From Arthrobacter sp. NEB 688 (GTDB lineage Bacteria > Actinomycetota > Actinomycetes > Actinomycetales > Dermatophilaceae): a stretch of 64,000 nt of DNA. A model generated the notes under the pieces. The model did no database searches. It had not been told where the DNA came from and saw only the letters and a program-made list of their open reading frames with translations. The stretch covers positions 2,356,001 through 2,420,000 of the forward strand of contig NZ_CP053707.1 of assembly GCF_013201035.1 (NCBI RefSeq). Direction: 5' to 3'. Shown here in pieces: positions 42,910-53,667 of the stretch (position 1 is the stretch's first letter; the number at the start of each line of letters is the position of its first letter). The translations under genes and the position numbers were made by a program.

Positions 42910-44309
42910 TCCCGATCCCCCTCGCCGAGGTCGTCGCGCTGACCACCGGGCGGCTCGCCGGGGTCACCGAGGCCGACGCGGTGACGCTCCTCGTCGACGG
43001 CCCGGTCGTCACCGACTCGCGCGAGGCCGCCCCCGGCGGTCTGTACGTCGCGCGGGTCGGCGAGCACGCCGACGGCCACGACTTCGCGCCGGCCGCGCTC
43101 GCCGCCGGCTGCGTCGCCGCGCTGACCACCCGGCCGCTCGAGGGCCTGCCGTGCGTCGTCGTCGACGACACGCAGGAGGCCTTCGCCGCCCTGGCCCGCG
43201 CCGTCGTCGACCGCTCCCCGCACCTCGCCGTCGTCGGCATCACGGGCAGCTCGGGCAAGACGAGCACCAAGGACCTGCTCGGCAGCGTCCTCGCGACGGC
43301 CGGCCCGACGGTCGCGCCCGTCGGCTCGTACAACTCCGAGGTCGGCGTGCCGCTGACCGTCTGCCGCGTCGCCCCCGACACCCGCTTCCTCGTCGTCGAG
43401 ATGGGGGCCCGCGGGGTCGGGCACATCGCCTACCTCGCCCGGATGGCCCCGCCGCGCATCGGCGTCGTCCTCAACGTCGGCACCGCGCACGTCGGCGAGT
43501 TCGGCTCCCGCGAGGCCATCGCGCGCGCCAAGTCCGAGCTGCCCGCGGCCGTGCCCGCCGACGGCGTGGCCGTCCTCAACGCCGACGACCCTGCCGTGCG
43601 GGCCATGGCGTCGGTCACCGGGGCCCGGGTCGTCCTCGTCGGCGAGGCCGACGACGCGCACGTGCGCGCCACCGACGTCGTCCTCGACGCCGGGGGCCGG
43701 CCGTCCTTCACCGTGCACACCCCCGCCGGCACCGCCGAGGTCGCCCTCGGCCTCGTCGGGCGCCACCACGTCGGCAACGCCCTGTCCGTCCTCGCCGTCG
43801 CCCTCGAGCTCGGCCTCGCCCTGCCCGACGTCGTCGCCGCCCTCGGCGCGGCCCGGCCGGTCAGCCGCTGGAGGATGGAGGTGACCGAGCGCCCCGACGG
43901 CGTCACCCTCGTCAACGACGCCTACAACGCCAACCCCGACTCGATGCACGCCGCCCTCGAGGCGCTGCGGCGGATGGGGGAGGGCCGGCGCACCTGGGCC
44001 GTGCTCGGCACGATGCTCGAGCTCGGTCCCGAGTCCGACGCCCTCCACGCCGAGGTCGGCGCCGACGCCGTCGCCCACGACGTCGACGAGCTGCTCGTCG
44101 TCGGGGCGGCCGCCGCGCCGCTCGCCGAGGGCGCCACCGCGGCCGGCGGCAGCACCCGCGTGCGGACCGTCGCCGACGCCGCCGAGGCCGAGGCGCTGCT
44201 GCGCGCCGAGCTGCGCGCGGGCGACGTGGCCCTGTTCAAGTCGAGCCGCGACGCCGGGCTACGGTTGCTCGGAGACTCGCTCGCGACCCCCCAGGAGCAG
44301 CACCCGTGA
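42906..44309 (+). CDS. murF: UDP-MurNAc-pentapeptide synthetase MurF
   Basis: GTG 42906 (GTGA overlap with murE) starts 467 residues. The ATP loop is [17 protein letters not shown] (about 108-124), followed by [19 protein letters not shown], a MurF marker, and [32 protein letters not shown] in the C-terminal domain is also MurF-specific. It adds D-Ala-D-Ala, completing the cytosolic pentapeptide precursor. The stop overlaps mraY by 4 nt. Confidence 0.96.
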   Translation: MIPIPLAEVVALTTGRLAGVTEADAVTLLVDGPVVTDSREAAPGGLYVARVGEHADGHDFAPAALAAGCVAALTTRPLEGLPCVVVDDTQEAFAALARAVVDRSPHLAVVGITGSSGKTSTKDLLGSVLATAGPTVAPVGSYNSEVGVPLTVCRVAPDTRFLVVEMGARGVGHIAYLARMAPPRIGVVLNVGTAHVGEFGSREAIARAKSELPAAVPADGVAVLNADDPAVRAMASVTGARVVLVGEADDAHVRATDVVLDAGGRPSFTVHTPAGTAEVALGLVGRHHVGNALSVLAVALELGLALPDVVAALGAARPVSRWRMEVTERPDGVTLVNDAYNANPDSMHAALEALRRMGEGRRTWAVLGTMLELGPESDALHAEVGADAVAHDVDELLVVGAAAAPLAEGATAAGGSTRVRTVADAAEAEALLRAELRAGDVALFKSSRDAGLRLLGDSLATPQEQHP

Positions 44310-45388
44310 AGGCCGTCCTCATCGCCGCCGTGGTCTCCCTCGTGCTGGCCCTCTTCGGGACGCCGACCTTCATCCGCTTCCTCGTGAAGAAGGGCTACGG
44401 GCAGTTCATCCGCGACGACGGGCCCACCTCGCACCACACCAAGCGCGGCACGCCGACGATGGGCGGCGCGGTCATCGTCCTGTCCTCGCTCGCGGCCTAC
44501 GCCGTCGCGCACCTCGTCACCGGCCAGGTGCCCTCGGTCAGCGGCCTGCTCGTGCTCTTCCTCATGGCGGGGATGGGCCTCGTCGGCTTCCTCGACGACT
44601 ACATCAAGATCAGCAAGCAGCGCAGCCTCGGCCTGCGCTCAGGACAGAAGCTCGCCGGCCAGACCCTCGTCGCGGTGGTCTTCGCGGTGCTCGCGCTGCA
44701 GTTCCCCAACAGCTCCTTCCGCACCCCGGCCTCGACGGCCATCTCGTTCGTCCGTGACACCCCGGTCAACCTCGCCTTCGCCGGCACGGTGCTCGGCGTC
44801 ATCCTCTTCGTCATCTGGGCCAACGTCATCGTCGCGGGCACCTCCAACGGGGTGAACCTCACCGACGGCCTCGACGGCCTCGCCACGGGCGCCTCGGTCA
44901 TGGTCTTCGCGTCCTACGTCCTCATCGGCATCTGGCAGTTCAACCAGAACTGCCAGTGGAACCCCGGCACCAAGTGCTACGAGGTCCGCGACCCGCACGA
45001 CCTCGCGATCGTCGCCGCCTGCGGGATGGGCGCGTGCTTCGGCTTCCTCTGGTGGAACGCCGCGCCCGCCAAGATCTTCATGGGCGACACCGGCTCCCTC
45101 GCCCTCGGCGGCGGCCTCGCGGGGCTGGCCATCCTCACCCGCACCGAGCTGCTCGTCGTCGTCCTCGGCGGCCTCTTCGTCACCATCACCCTCTCGGTCA
45201 TCATCCAGGTCGCCTCGTTCAAGACGACGGGTAAACGGGTGTTCAAGATGGCCCCCCTGCAGCACCACTTCGAGCTCCTCGGCTGGCAGGAGGTCACGAT
45301 CGTCATCCGGTTCTGGATCGTCGCGGGCCTGTTCGTCGCGCTCGGGCTCGGGCTGTTCTACGCCGAGTGGGTCGTGGGGGCCGGATGA
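44306..45388 (+). CDS. mraY: Phospho-N-acetylmuramoyl-pentapeptide transferase MraY
   Basis: GTG 44306 (GTGA overlap) gives 360 residues with about ten membrane helices. The active-site pattern is complete: [16 protein letters not shown] with the Asp pair, [27 protein letters not shown] and [13 protein letters not shown] with the HHFE motif. It transfers phospho-MurNAc-pentapeptide to undecaprenyl phosphate to make lipid I at the inner face of the membrane. The stop overlaps murD by 4 nt (ATGA). Confidence 0.97.
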   Translation: MKAVLIAAVVSLVLALFGTPTFIRFLVKKGYGQFIRDDGPTSHHTKRGTPTMGGAVIVLSSLAAYAVAHLVTGQVPSVSGLLVLFLMAGMGLVGFLDDYIKISKQRSLGLRSGQKLAGQTLVAVVFAVLALQFPNSSFRTPASTAISFVRDTPVNLAFAGTVLGVILFVIWANVIVAGTSNGVNLTDGLDGLATGASVMVFASYVLIGIWQFNQNCQWNPGTKCYEVRDPHDLAIVAACGMGACFGFLWWNAAPAKIFMGDTGSLALGGGLAGLAILTRTELLVVVLGGLFVTITLSVIIQVASFKTTGKRVFKMAPLQHHFELLGWQEVTIVIRFWIVAGLFVALGLGLFYAEWVVGAG

Positions 45389-46875
45389 GCACCGGGTCCG
45401 CCCGCACGGACGCGCTGACCCACCGCGAGGCCGACTGGGCCGGGCTGCGCGTGCTCGTCGCGGGCCTCGGGGTGTCGGGCTTCGCGGCCGCCGACGCGCT
45501 GCTGGAGCGCGGGGCGCAGGTCCTCGTCGTCGACGGCCACGCGCCCGACGACGGCTCGGCGATGTCGGAGCGCGCGCGCATCCTCGACATCCTCGGGGCG
45601 TCCCTGGCCTACGGCGAGGACGCCGTCACCACGCTGCCCGCCGAGCCGCTCGACCTCGTCGTCACCTCGCCGGGCTGGCGCCCCGACCAGCCGCTGCTCG
45701 CCGCCGCGGCCGCCGCGGGGCTCCCGGTGTGGGGCGAGGTCGAGCTCGCCTGGCGGATGCGCCCGCGCGAGGGCGCCGCGCCGTGGCTCACGGTGACCGG
45801 CACGAACGGCAAGACGACGACCGTGCAGATGCTCACCGCGATGCTGCGCGCCGCCGGTCTGCGCGCGTGCAGCGCCGGCAACGTCGGCACGCCGATCCTC
45901 GAGGCCGTCATGGACCCGCAGCCCTACGACGCCATCGCCGTCGAGCTCTCGAGCTTCCAGCTGCACTGGTCGGACTCCATCGCCCCCGAGGCCTCGGTCT
46001 GCCTCAACATCGCGCCCGACCACGTCGACTGGCACGGCTCCCTCGAGGAGTACGCCGCCGCCAAGGGCAAGGTCTACGCCAACACCGAGGTCGCGTGCGT
46101 CTACAACGCCGACGACGAGCGGACGATGCACCTCGTCGAGGACGCCGACGTCCAGGAGGGCTGCCGCGCCGTCGGCTTCCGCCTCGGGACGCCCGGCCTG
46201 TCCGAGCTCGGCCTCGTCGAGGACGTGCTCGCCGACCGCGCGTTCGTCGCGGAGCGCCGCACCTCGGCCGCCGAGCTCGGGACGCTGGAGGACCTGCGAG
46301 CCGGCCCGGACGCGCCGATGCCGGCGCCGCACCTCGTCGCCAACGCCCTCGCCGCCGCCGCGCTGGCCCGGGCCCACGGCGTGCCGCCGTCGGCCGTGCG
46401 CCAGGGGCTGCGCGACTTCGTGCCCGAGCCGCACCGCATCGCCGACCTCGGCGTCGTCCGCGACGTGCGCTGGGTCGACGACTCCAAGGCCACGAACCCG
46501 CATGCGGCGCAGGCGAGCCTGGCCGCGTTCGAGCACGTCGTCTGGGTCGCCGGCGGGCTGCTCAAGGGCGCCGACGTCGACGGCCTCGTCGCCGCCGTCG
46601 CCGGCCGGCTGCGCGGTGTCGTCCTCATCGGGCGTGACCGTTCGGCCATTTCCGAGGCGCTCGCCCGACACGCCCCGGATGTCCCCGTCGTCGACGTGGC
46701 GCAAACCGACACTGGAGCCATGGACACCGTGGTGGAGCACGCCCTCGACCTCGCCCACCCGGGCGACGTCGTGCTGCTCGCACCGGCCGCGGCGTCGATG
46801 GACATGTTCGCGAACTACGGTGCGCGCGGCGACGCCTTCACTGCGGCGGTGCGGCGGCTCACCGGCGAGGGGTAG
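45385..46875 (+). CDS. murD: UDP-MurNAc-L-Ala:D-Glu ligase MurD
   Basis: The 496-residue Mur ligase begins with a Rossmann-like domain ([19 protein letters not shown]), then the ATP loop [17 protein letters not shown] (about 139-155), [10 protein letters not shown], the typical MurD motif, and [30 protein letters not shown] marks the C-terminal domain. It adds D-glutamate to UDP-MurNAc-L-Ala, a cytosolic step before MurE. Its start overlaps the mraY stop, and ftsW follows after 3 nt. Confidence 0.96.
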   Translation: MSTGSARTDALTHREADWAGLRVLVAGLGVSGFAAADALLERGAQVLVVDGHAPDDGSAMSERARILDILGASLAYGEDAVTTLPAEPLDLVVTSPGWRPDQPLLAAAAAAGLPVWGEVELAWRMRPREGAAPWLTVTGTNGKTTTVQMLTAMLRAAGLRACSAGNVGTPILEAVMDPQPYDAIAVELSSFQLHWSDSIAPEASVCLNIAPDHVDWHGSLEEYAAAKGKVYANTEVACVYNADDERTMHLVEDADVQEGCRAVGFRLGTPGLSELGLVEDVLADRAFVAERRTSAAELGTLEDLRAGPDAPMPAPHLVANALAAAALARAHGVPPSAVRQGLRDFVPEPHRIADLGVVRDVRWVDDSKATNPHAAQASLAAFEHVVWVAGGLLKGADVDGLVAAVAGRLRGVVLIGRDRSAISEALARHAPDVPVVDVAQTDTGAMDTVVEHALDLAHPGDVVLLAPAAASMDMFANYGARGDAFTAAVRRLTGEG

Positions 46876-46878
46876 CCC

Positions 46879-48141
46879 GTGTCGTCCGCCACCGCACCGG
46901 CCCGGCAGACCGCGCGCGGCACCTCGCGCGTGCAGGCCTGGGTCGACCGCTTCGACTCGCCGGTCACCACGTACTACCTGCTCCTCTTCCTCACCGGCGC
47001 CCTCGTCGTCTTCGGGCTCATCATGGTCCTGTCGGCCAGCGCCATCACCGCCCTCGACACCGACGGCTCCGCCTACGCGATCTTCGCCACGCAGGCCGTC
47101 TACGCGACGATCGGCGTGGTCGCCCTCGCGCTCGCCTCGCGCATCCCGTCCCGCACCTGGCGCCGGCTCGCCGTCCCGGTGCTGCTCGCGGCCATCGCCC
47201 TGCAGCTGCTCGTCTTCACCCCGCTCGGGCGCGGTGGCTTCCAGGGCAACCGCAACTGGGTGTTCATCGGCCCGATCAGCATCCAGCCCTCCGAGGCCAT
47301 CAAGGTCGGTCTGGCCCTCGCCGGTGGCGCGGTCCTGGCCAAGAAGCGCCGGCACCTGCGCGAGCTCGGGCACGTCCTCGTGCCCTATCTCGTCCCGCTC
47401 GCCGCGCTCGGCGTCGGCACGGTCGCCCTCGGGCACGACCTCGGCACCGTCCTCATCCTCGGCGCCGTCGTCGCCGGCGTGCTCTTCGCCGCGGGGATCC
47501 CGGTCAAGTGGTTCGTCATCGCCGGCGTCCCGTTCCTCGGGGCCGTCGTCGCGTTCGTCCTCACGAGCCCCAACCGGCTCGGCCGCTTCGACGTCTGGCT
47601 CGGCCGCGACACCGACGAGTGGGGTGTCGCGCGCCAGTCCATCCACGGCCGCTACGCCCTCGCCGACGGCGGCTGGCTCGGCCTCGGGCTCGGCCAGAGC
47701 CGAGAGAAGTGGGGCCTGCTGTCGGAGGCCCACAACGACTTCATCTTCGCGATCATCGGCGAGGAGCTCGGCCTGCCCGGCACCCTCGCGGTGCTCCTGC
47801 TCTTCGCGGGCTTCGCCTTCGCCTGCTACCGGCTCGTCAGCCGCTCCGAGGACTTCTTCGTCCGCGTCGTCACCGCCGGCGTCATGACGTGGATCATCGT
47901 CCAGGCGCTCGTCAACATCGGCGCCGTCATCGGCCTCCTGCCGGTCATCGGCGTGCCGCTGCCGCTCGTCTCCTCCGGTGGCTCCTCGCTCATCACGACG
48001 ATGGGGGCGCTCGGCATCCTCCTGTCCTTCGCCCGCCACGAGCCGGGCTGCCGCGAGGCGCTCTCGGCGCGGCCGTCGTCGCTGCGCCGCTCGCTGGCCG
48101 TCGTGTCCGGCGCGGTGCGCGGGCGCCGGAGCGGCTCGTGA
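46879..48141 (+). CDS. ftsW: Septal peptidoglycan polymerase FtsW
   Basis: GTG 46879 begins 420 residues of a SEDS-family glycosyltransferase with about ten membrane helices. Signatures are [13 protein letters not shown] in helix 1-2, [20 protein letters not shown], the long extracytoplasmic loop with [20 protein letters not shown] and [19 protein letters not shown], and [12 protein letters not shown] near the end. It polymerises lipid II at the septum together with FtsI. The N- and C-terminal tails are basic and cytosolic. It overlaps murG by 4 nt (GTGA). Confidence 0.96.
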   Translation: MSSATAPARQTARGTSRVQAWVDRFDSPVTTYYLLLFLTGALVVFGLIMVLSASAITALDTDGSAYAIFATQAVYATIGVVALALASRIPSRTWRRLAVPVLLAAIALQLLVFTPLGRGGFQGNRNWVFIGPISIQPSEAIKVGLALAGGAVLAKKRRHLRELGHVLVPYLVPLAALGVGTVALGHDLGTVLILGAVVAGVLFAAGIPVKWFVIAGVPFLGAVVAFVLTSPNRLGRFDVWLGRDTDEWGVARQSIHGRYALADGGWLGLGLGQSREKWGLLSEAHNDFIFAIIGEELGLPGTLAVLLLFAGFAFACYRLVSRSEDFFVRVVTAGVMTWIIVQALVNIGAVIGLLPVIGVPLPLVSSGGSSLITTMGALGILLSFARHEPGCREALSARPSSLRRSLAVVSGAVRGRRSGS

Positions 48142-49229
48142 GCGGCGTCCCCGGCTCGGTCCTCCTCGCCGGTGGCGGCACGGCCGGCCACGTCTCCCCG
48201 CTCCTCGCCCTGGCCGACTGCCTGCGCCGACGCGACCCCGACGTCCGGGTCACCGCCCTCGGCACCGCGCAGGGCCTCGAGGCGCGGCTGGTCCCCGAGC
48301 GCGGCTACCCGATGCTCGAGGTGCCGCGCGTGCCGTTCCCGCGGCGGCCGAGCGCGGCCGTCCTTCGCCTGCCCGGCAACCTGCGCCGCGCGGTCGCCGC
48401 GGCCGAGGCGGCCATCGAGTCGACCGGTGCCGAGGTCGTCGTCGGCTTCGGGGGCTTCGTGGCCTCGCCGGCCTACCTCGCCGCCCGCCGCCGCCGGGTG
48501 CCGGTCGTCGTCCACGAGCAGAACGCGCGCCCGGGGCTGGCCAACCGCCTCGGCGCGCGCATCGCCGCGGAGGTGGGCGTCACCTTCCCCGGCACGGCCC
48601 TGCCCGGGGCGACCGTCACCGGGATGCCGCTGCGGCACGAGATCGCGACGCTCGACCGCGCCGCCCACCGCGCCGAGGCCCGGGAGCGGTTCGGGCTCAC
48701 CGACGCACCGACCCTCCTCGTCACCGGTGGCTCCCTCGGCGCCGCGCGCCTCAACGCCGCCTTCGCCGGCGCGGTGCACGAGCTGTCCGCCGCCGGGGTC
48801 CAGGTGCTGCACGTCACCGGCACCGGCAAGGAGTTCGACCCCGGGCCCGTCCCCGGCGCCCCCTACGTCGTCCTGCCGTACTGCGACCGGATGGACCTCG
48901 CCTACGCCGCGGCCGACCTCGTCGTCGCCCGGGCGGGGGCCAACACCGTCTGCGAGCTGACCGCCGTCGGGCTGCCCGCGCTCTACGTCCCGCTGCCGGT
49001 CGGCAACGGCGAGCAGCGGCTCAACGCCGCGCACGTCGTCGAGGCCGGGGGCGGCGTCGTCGTCGAGGACGCCGCCGTCGACCCGGCGTGGGTGCGCTCC
49101 ACCGTCGTCCCGCTCGTCACCGACGCCGGCCGCGTGGCCGCCATGGCCGCGGCCGCGGCGTCGGTGGGGGAGCGCGGCGGCGACGAGCTGCTCGCCGACC
49201 TCGTCGTCCGCGCCGCCGGGAGGCGCTGA
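48138..49229 (+). CDS. murG: UDP-GlcNAc:lipid I transferase MurG
   Basis: GTG 48138 starts a 363-residue GT28 glycosyltransferase: [20 protein letters not shown] at the N-terminus, [18 protein letters not shown] and [14 protein letters not shown] in the acceptor domain, and [20 protein letters not shown] with [13 protein letters not shown] in the donor domain. It makes lipid II on the cytosolic membrane face. It is translationally coupled to ftsW; murC starts 2 nt after its stop. Confidence 0.96.
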   Translation: MSGVPGSVLLAGGGTAGHVSPLLALADCLRRRDPDVRVTALGTAQGLEARLVPERGYPMLEVPRVPFPRRPSAAVLRLPGNLRRAVAAAEAAIESTGAEVVVGFGGFVASPAYLAARRRRVPVVVHEQNARPGLANRLGARIAAEVGVTFPGTALPGATVTGMPLRHEIATLDRAAHRAEARERFGLTDAPTLLVTGGSLGAARLNAAFAGAVHELSAAGVQVLHVTGTGKEFDPGPVPGAPYVVLPYCDRMDLAYAAADLVVARAGANTVCELTAVGLPALYVPLPVGNGEQRLNAAHVVEAGGGVVVEDAAVDPAWVRSTVVPLVTDAGRVAAMAAAAASVGERGGDELLADLVVRAAGRR

Positions 49230-49231
49230 GC

Positions 49232-50689
49232 GTGCCCGTCACCAACGAGCGCTTCGACCTCGGGGCCGCCGTCCCGGCCTGGGGCGACCTCGGCGTCGTC
49301 CACCTGGTCGCCATCGGCGGCGCGGGGATGTCGGCCGTCGCGCGCCTGCTGCTCCAGCGGGGCGTCACGGTCAGCGGCTCCGACGCCGCGGACTCGCCGG
49401 TGCTCGACGCCCTGCGTGCGGCCGGGGCCACCGTCTGGGTCGGCCACGACCCGGCGCACCTCGACGGTGTCGACACCGTCGTCGTCTCCTCGGCGATCCG
49501 CGAGGACAACCCCGAGCTCGCCGCCGCACGGGCGCGCGGCCTGCGGGTGCTCCACCGGTCGCAGGCGCTGGCCGCCGTCACCGCCGGGACCCGGGTCGTC
49601 GCGGTCGCCGGCGCCAACGGCAAGACGACGACGACCTCGATGCTCACCGCCGCGCTCGTGCACGCCGGGGCCGACCCCTCGTACGCCAGCGGCGGCGAGA
49701 TCGCCCAGCTCGGCACCAACGCGGCGGTCGGAGCCGGCGACGCGTTCGTCGTCGAGGCCGACGAGAGCGACGGCAGCTTCGTCGTCTACCGCCCCGAGGT
49801 CGCGGTCGTCACGAGCGTCCAGCCCGACCACCTCGACTTCTACGGCACCGCCGAGGCCGTCACCGAGGCCTACGGCGTCTTCGCGGGGACGGTCCGCGAC
49901 GGCGGGCTGCTCCTGACCTGCCACGACGACCCCGGCGCCCTCGCGCTCGCGCTGGCGCACCGGGGGCAGGGGCACCGCGTCCTCACCTACGGCGAGCACG
50001 CCGACGCCGACGTCCGCGTGCTCTCGGTGGCCGCCGACGGGCTCGGGACCACGTCGCTCGTGCGGCACGCCGGCCGCGAGCTGACCCTCGCGCTGAGCGT
50101 CCCCGGGCTGCACAACGTCCTCGACGCCGTCGCCGCCCTCACCGCCGCGGTCGACGGGCTCGGCGCCGACGCCGACGCCGTCGTCGAGGGGCTCGCGGGC
50201 TTCACCGGGGCCCGGCGCCGGTTCGAGGTGCGCGGCGAGGTCGGGGGAGTGACCGTCGTCGACGACTACGCGCACAACCCGGCCAAGGTCGCCGCCGTCG
50301 TCGGGACGGCGGCCGGCGTGGTCGCCCGGGCCGGGCGCGGCCGGGTGCTCGTCGTCTTCCAGCCCCACCTCTACAGCCGCACCCGCGACTTCGCCCGGGA
50401 GTTCGCGCAGGCCCTCGCGCCCGCCGACCACGTCGTGCTCCTCGACGTCTACGGCGCCCGCGAGGCCCCCCTGCCCGGGGTCACGTCGGCCCTGATCGGC
50501 GACCCCCTCGTCGACCTGCCGGGCGTGCGCCGCGTCGACGTCGGCGTCGGGCCCGAGCGCGCGGTGGCCCTGCTCGCCGCGGCCGCCGGGCCGGGCGACC
50601 TCGTCCTCACGGTGGGCGCCGGCGACGTCACCCGTCTCGGCGACCCGCTGCTCGCCGCCCTGCGCGCCGGCACGGAGGAGCAGGCATGA
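49232..50689 (+). CDS. murC: UDP-MurNAc:L-alanine ligase MurC
   Basis: The 485-residue ligase starts at GTG 49232. VHLVAIGGAGMSAVARLLL is the UDP-binding loop, VAVAGANGKTTTTSML (about 126-141) the ATP loop, EADESDGSF and PDHLDFYG the metal region, and VDDYAHNPAKVAAVV with FQPHLYSRTRDFA the C-terminal markers. It performs the first amino-acid addition to UDP-MurNAc. The stop overlaps ftsQ by 4 nt. Position after murG and before ftsQ is normal for actinobacteria. Confidence 0.96.
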   Translation: MPVTNERFDLGAAVPAWGDLGVVHLVAIGGAGMSAVARLLLQRGVTVSGSDAADSPVLDALRAAGATVWVGHDPAHLDGVDTVVVSSAIREDNPELAAARARGLRVLHRSQALAAVTAGTRVVAVAGANGKTTTTSMLTAALVHAGADPSYASGGEIAQLGTNAAVGAGDAFVVEADESDGSFVVYRPEVAVVTSVQPDHLDFYGTAEAVTEAYGVFAGTVRDGGLLLTCHDDPGALALALAHRGQGHRVLTYGEHADADVRVLSVAADGLGTTSLVRHAGRELTLALSVPGLHNVLDAVAALTAAVDGLGADADAVVEGLAGFTGARRRFEVRGEVGGVTVVDDYAHNPAKVAAVVGTAAGVVARAGRGRVLVVFQPHLYSRTRDFAREFAQALAPADHVVLLDVYGAREAPLPGVTSALIGDPLVDLPGVRRVDVGVGPERAVALLAAAAGPGDLVLTVGAGDVTRLGDPLLAALRAGTEEQA

Positions 50690-51441
50690 GCCACACCGCG
50701 ACCCGTCGTCCGGGGCCCCGCGGCCTCGAGTCGTCCGCCTCCCGCTTCCGCGAGCGTGCGCTCGCCCGCCGTCGTCGCCCGTGGCTGCGCGGCCTCTCGC
50801 TCCTGCTCGCGCTGGCCCTCGTCGGCGGCACCGGCTGGGTCGTCGGCTGGACCGGCGTGCTCGGCGTCCACGACGTCGAGGTCGTCGGCGTGACGGGGGA
50901 GGAGGCGCAGGCCGTCTCGGACCTCGTCCGGGTGGCCCCCGGCACCCCGCTCGTGCGCGTCGACACCGCGGCCGTCGAGACGGCCGTGCGCGAGCGGGTC
51001 ACCGTGGCCGAGGTCTCGGTGCGGCGGTCCTGGCCGCGCACCCTCGTCGTCGACGTCGTGCCGCGGGTGCCCTCCATCGTCGTCAAGAACCCTCAAGGTC
51101 GACTGGAGGTCGTGGACGCCACGGGGGTGACCTTCGGTCGGGTGTCCAAGGCCCCGAAGGGCGTCCCCGTCGTCACCGCCACCGGGTCGCGCGCGATGAC
51201 CCCCGAGGCCCTCCAGGCGGCGCTCGCCCTCCTGCGCGACCTGCCGGAGGACCTCGCCGACGACGTGCGGTCGGTGACCGTGAGCAGCGCCGACCTCGTG
51301 ACCTTCACGCTGCGCGGCAAGACCGTCGTGTGGGGCGGCGAGGACGGGGCCGAGCTGAAGATCCGCGTCCTGCGGGCGCTGCTCACGACCTCGGCGCGGA
51401 CGGTCGACGTCAGCGCGCCGGACACCCCCGTCACCCGCTGA
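50686..51441 (+). CDS. ftsQ: Cell division protein FtsQ/DivIB
   Basis: ATG 50686 (ATGA overlap) gives 251 residues. A basic N-terminal tail (RFRERALARRRRPWLRG) is followed by one helix (about 37-57) and a POTRA domain (LGVHDVEVVGVTGEEAQAVS), then the FtsQ beta domain with RRSWPRTLVVDVVPRVPSIV. FtsQ recruits FtsL and regulates the septal synthase from outside. It is the last gene of the tightly overlapped block; ftsZ follows after 232 nt with its own leader. Confidence 0.94.
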   Translation: MSHTATRRPGPRGLESSASRFRERALARRRRPWLRGLSLLLALALVGGTGWVVGWTGVLGVHDVEVVGVTGEEAQAVSDLVRVAPGTPLVRVDTAAVETAVRERVTVAEVSVRRSWPRTLVVDVVPRVPSIVVKNPQGRLEVVDATGVTFGRVSKAPKGVPVVTATGSRAMTPEALQAALALLRDLPEDLADDVRSVTVSSADLVTFTLRGKTVVWGGEDGAELKIRVLRALLTTSARTVDVSAPDTPVTR

Positions 51442-51600
51442 GGCCACTGCGTCCACAGGGACGGGTGGGGCGGGTGGGGCGGCGTCTGAGAGGCGTGACA
51501 GGATTTGCCCGACGCGATGTCGCGACACGCCCACCGGGAGGGTGCAGGACCCCGGCGGCGCGACGTAGCGTCACCCCCATCGACAACGTGACCGAACTGT

Positions 51601-51625
51601 AACCCTCTACCTCAGATCGAGGGTT
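51601..51625 (+). promoter_or_regulatory. Inverted repeat in the ftsZ leader
   Basis: AACCCTC (51601-51607) and GAGGGTT (51619-51625) are perfect complements around 11 nt, 48 nt before the ftsZ start codon. I recall similar AACCCTC/GAGGGTT arms before ftsZ in other actinobacteria, but this needs an alignment. It could be an operator or an RNA hairpin. Confidence 0.5.
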
Positions 51626-51673
51626 TGACCGGTCGCACACACGCCTGTGACCTGAAGTGGAAGGCCGATTCCC

Positions 51674-52933
51674 GTGGCAGCACCCCAGAACTACCTCGCC
51701 GTCATCAAGGTCGTCGGCATCGGCGGAGGCGGTGTCAACGCCATCAACCGGATGATCGAGGTCGGCCTCAAGGGTGTCGAGTTCATCGCCGTCAACACCG
51801 ATGCGCAGGCCCTGCTGATGTCCGACGCCGACGTCAAGCTCGACGTCGGCCGCGAGCTGACCCGGGGCCTCGGCGCCGGCGCCGATCCCGAGGTCGGCAA
51901 GAAGGCCGCCGAGGACCACGCCGAGGAGATCGAGGAGGTCCTCAAGGGGGCCGACATGGTCTTCGTCACCGCCGGCGAGGGTGGTGGCACCGGCACCGGT
52001 GGCGCCCCCGTCGTCGCCCGGATCGCCCGGGGCCTCGGCGCCCTGACGATCGGTGTCGTGACGCGCCCGTTCACCTTCGAGGGTCGCCGTCGGGCGAACC
52101 AGGCCGAGAACGGCATCGCCGCGCTGCGCGAGGAGGTCGACACCCTCATCGTCATCCCGAACGACCGCCTGCTCTCGATCAGCGACCGCGGCGTCTCGAT
52201 GCTCGACGCGTTCCGCAGCGCCGACCAGGTGCTCCTCTCGGGTGTCCAGGGCATCACCGACCTCATCACGACGCCGGGCCTGATCAACCTCGACTTCGCC
52301 GACGTCAAGTCGGTCATGCAGGGGGCGGGCTCCGCGCTCATGGGCATCGGCTCGGCCCGCGGCGAGGACCGTGCCGTCCAGGCCGCCGAGCTCGCGATCT
52401 CCAGCCCGCTGCTCGAGGCGAGCATCGACGGCGCGCACGGGGTGCTCCTGTCGATCCAGGGCGGCAGCGACCTCGGCCTCTTCGAGATCAACGAGGCCGC
52501 GCGCCTGGTCCAGGAGGCCGCGCACCCCGAGGCGAACATCATCTTCGGTGCGGTCATCGACGACGCCCTCGGCGACGAGGTGCGGGTCACCGTCATCGCC
52601 GCCGGGTTCGACGGCGGCGCCCCGGTGCGCCGCGCCGACGACCGCGCGCTCGGGACCATCCAGGGCCGCCCCGCGGCGGCACCGGCACCGGCGCCCGCGG
52701 CCGCTCCCGTCCAGGCCCCGCCTGCGCCGGTCCACGTCCCGCCGGTCGCGGCCCCCGTCCAGCACCAGCCGGCGCCGGTCGCGCCGCCCGCGCCCGCCCA
52801 GCCGGCGCAGGACGAGTCCCCGGTCCGCACCGAGCGCGAGTCGACCCCGGCCGAGCCGGTGCGCCAGCAGCCGCCGCGCACCGTGACGTTCGACGAGAAC
52901 GACGACCTCGACGTCCCGGACTTCCTCAAGTAG
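51674..52933 (+). CDS. ftsZ: Cell division GTPase FtsZ
   Basis: GTG 51674 with GTGGAAGG upstream starts 419 residues. The nucleotide-binding part includes [15 protein letters not shown] (14-28), [13 protein letters not shown], the tubulin signature [10 protein letters not shown] (101-110) and the T7 loop region [12 protein letters not shown] Pro/Ala-rich spacer (about 330-385) leads to the C-terminal binding peptide [13 protein letters not shown] that contacts SepF and other partners. It polymerises into the Z-ring. Its stop TAG shares one base with the GTG of the next gene. Confidence 0.98.
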   Translation: MAAPQNYLAVIKVVGIGGGGVNAINRMIEVGLKGVEFIAVNTDAQALLMSDADVKLDVGRELTRGLGAGADPEVGKKAAEDHAEEIEEVLKGADMVFVTAGEGGGTGTGGAPVVARIARGLGALTIGVVTRPFTFEGRRRANQAENGIAALREEVDTLIVIPNDRLLSISDRGVSMLDAFRSADQVLLSGVQGITDLITTPGLINLDFADVKSVMQGAGSALMGIGSARGEDRAVQAAELAISSPLLEASIDGAHGVLLSIQGGSDLGLFEINEAARLVQEAAHPEANIIFGAVIDDALGDEVRVTVIAAGFDGGAPVRRADDRALGTIQGRPAAAPAPAPAAAPVQAPPAPVHVPPVAAPVQHQPAPVAPPAPAQPAQDESPVRTERESTPAEPVRQQPPRTVTFDENDDLDVPDFLK

Positions 52934-53667
52934 TGACGACGTCGACGCCCGACGGGGGCGGGGTGCTCCTCTGGGAGGACTCCGCCCCCGCGGCGTGGCG
53001 CGCCCTGACCGGCCGCCCGGGCGGGGTGAGCCGTGGACCGTGGTCCGGCCTCAACCTCGGGCTGCACGTCGGCGACGCCGAGCCCGACGTCCGCGAGAAC
53101 CGGCGCCGGCTCGCCGGCGCGGTCGGTCGGCCGCTCGCCTGGATGGACCAGTGCCACGGCGCCGAGGTCGCGGTCGTCGAGTCGGTGCCCGACGTCGCCC
53201 CCCGCTGCGACGCGCTCGTCACGACCTCGCCCGACCTCGCCCTCGCCGTCCTCGTCGCCGACTGCGTCCCCGTCCTCCTCGCGAGCCCCGAGGGCGTCGT
53301 CGCCGCGGTCCACGCCGGTCGCCCCGGGATGCTCGCCGGGGTCGTGCCCGCCGCCGTCGCCGCGATGCGCGACCTCGGGGCCGTCTCCCTCGACGCCGTC
53401 GTCGGGCCCTCGGTCTGCGGCCGCTGCTACGAGGTCCCCGCCGCGATGCGCGAGGACGCCGCCCGCGTCGTCCCCGTCAGCGCGACCGTGTCGTGGACGG
53501 GCACCCCGGCGCTCGACGTCGCCGCCGGCGTCGTCGCCCAGCTGGGCGACCTCGGCGTCCCCGTCACGTGGGTGCCCGGCTGCACCCGCGAGCGGGAGGA
53601 CCTCTACTCCTACCGCGGGTCGGGCACGACCGGGCGCTTCGCCGGCGTCGTCGCGAGGTCGCGATGA
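52933..53667 (+). CDS. pgeF: Peptidoglycan editing factor PgeF (YfiH/laccase-domain)
   Basis: Starting at GTG 52933 (TAGTG overlap with the ftsZ stop) gives 244 residues. The zinc/copper-site signatures are intact: DQCHGAEVAVV (His), VADCVPVLLASPEGVVAAVH (Cys), and HAGRPGMLAGVV (His). E. coli YfiH removes L-Ser wrongly placed in peptidoglycan stems; other homologues are called polyphenol oxidase or purine-nucleoside phosphorylase. Placement right after ftsZ is standard in actinobacteria. It overlaps the PLP-protein gene by 4 nt. Confidence 0.92.
   Translation: MTTSTPDGGGVLLWEDSAPAAWRALTGRPGGVSRGPWSGLNLGLHVGDAEPDVRENRRRLAGAVGRPLAWMDQCHGAEVAVVESVPDVAPRCDALVTTSPDLALAVLVADCVPVLLASPEGVVAAVHAGRPGMLAGVVPAAVAAMRDLGAVSLDAVVGPSVCGRCYEVPAAMREDAARVVPVSATVSWTGTPALDVAAGVVAQLGDLGVPVTWVPGCTREREDLYSYRGSGTTGRFAGVVARSR

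Noticed and set aside
45358-48039. An 893-codon minus-strand frame opposite murD and ftsW
   Set aside because: It covers two well-identified genes in antisense and has the same biased composition as other shadow frames.
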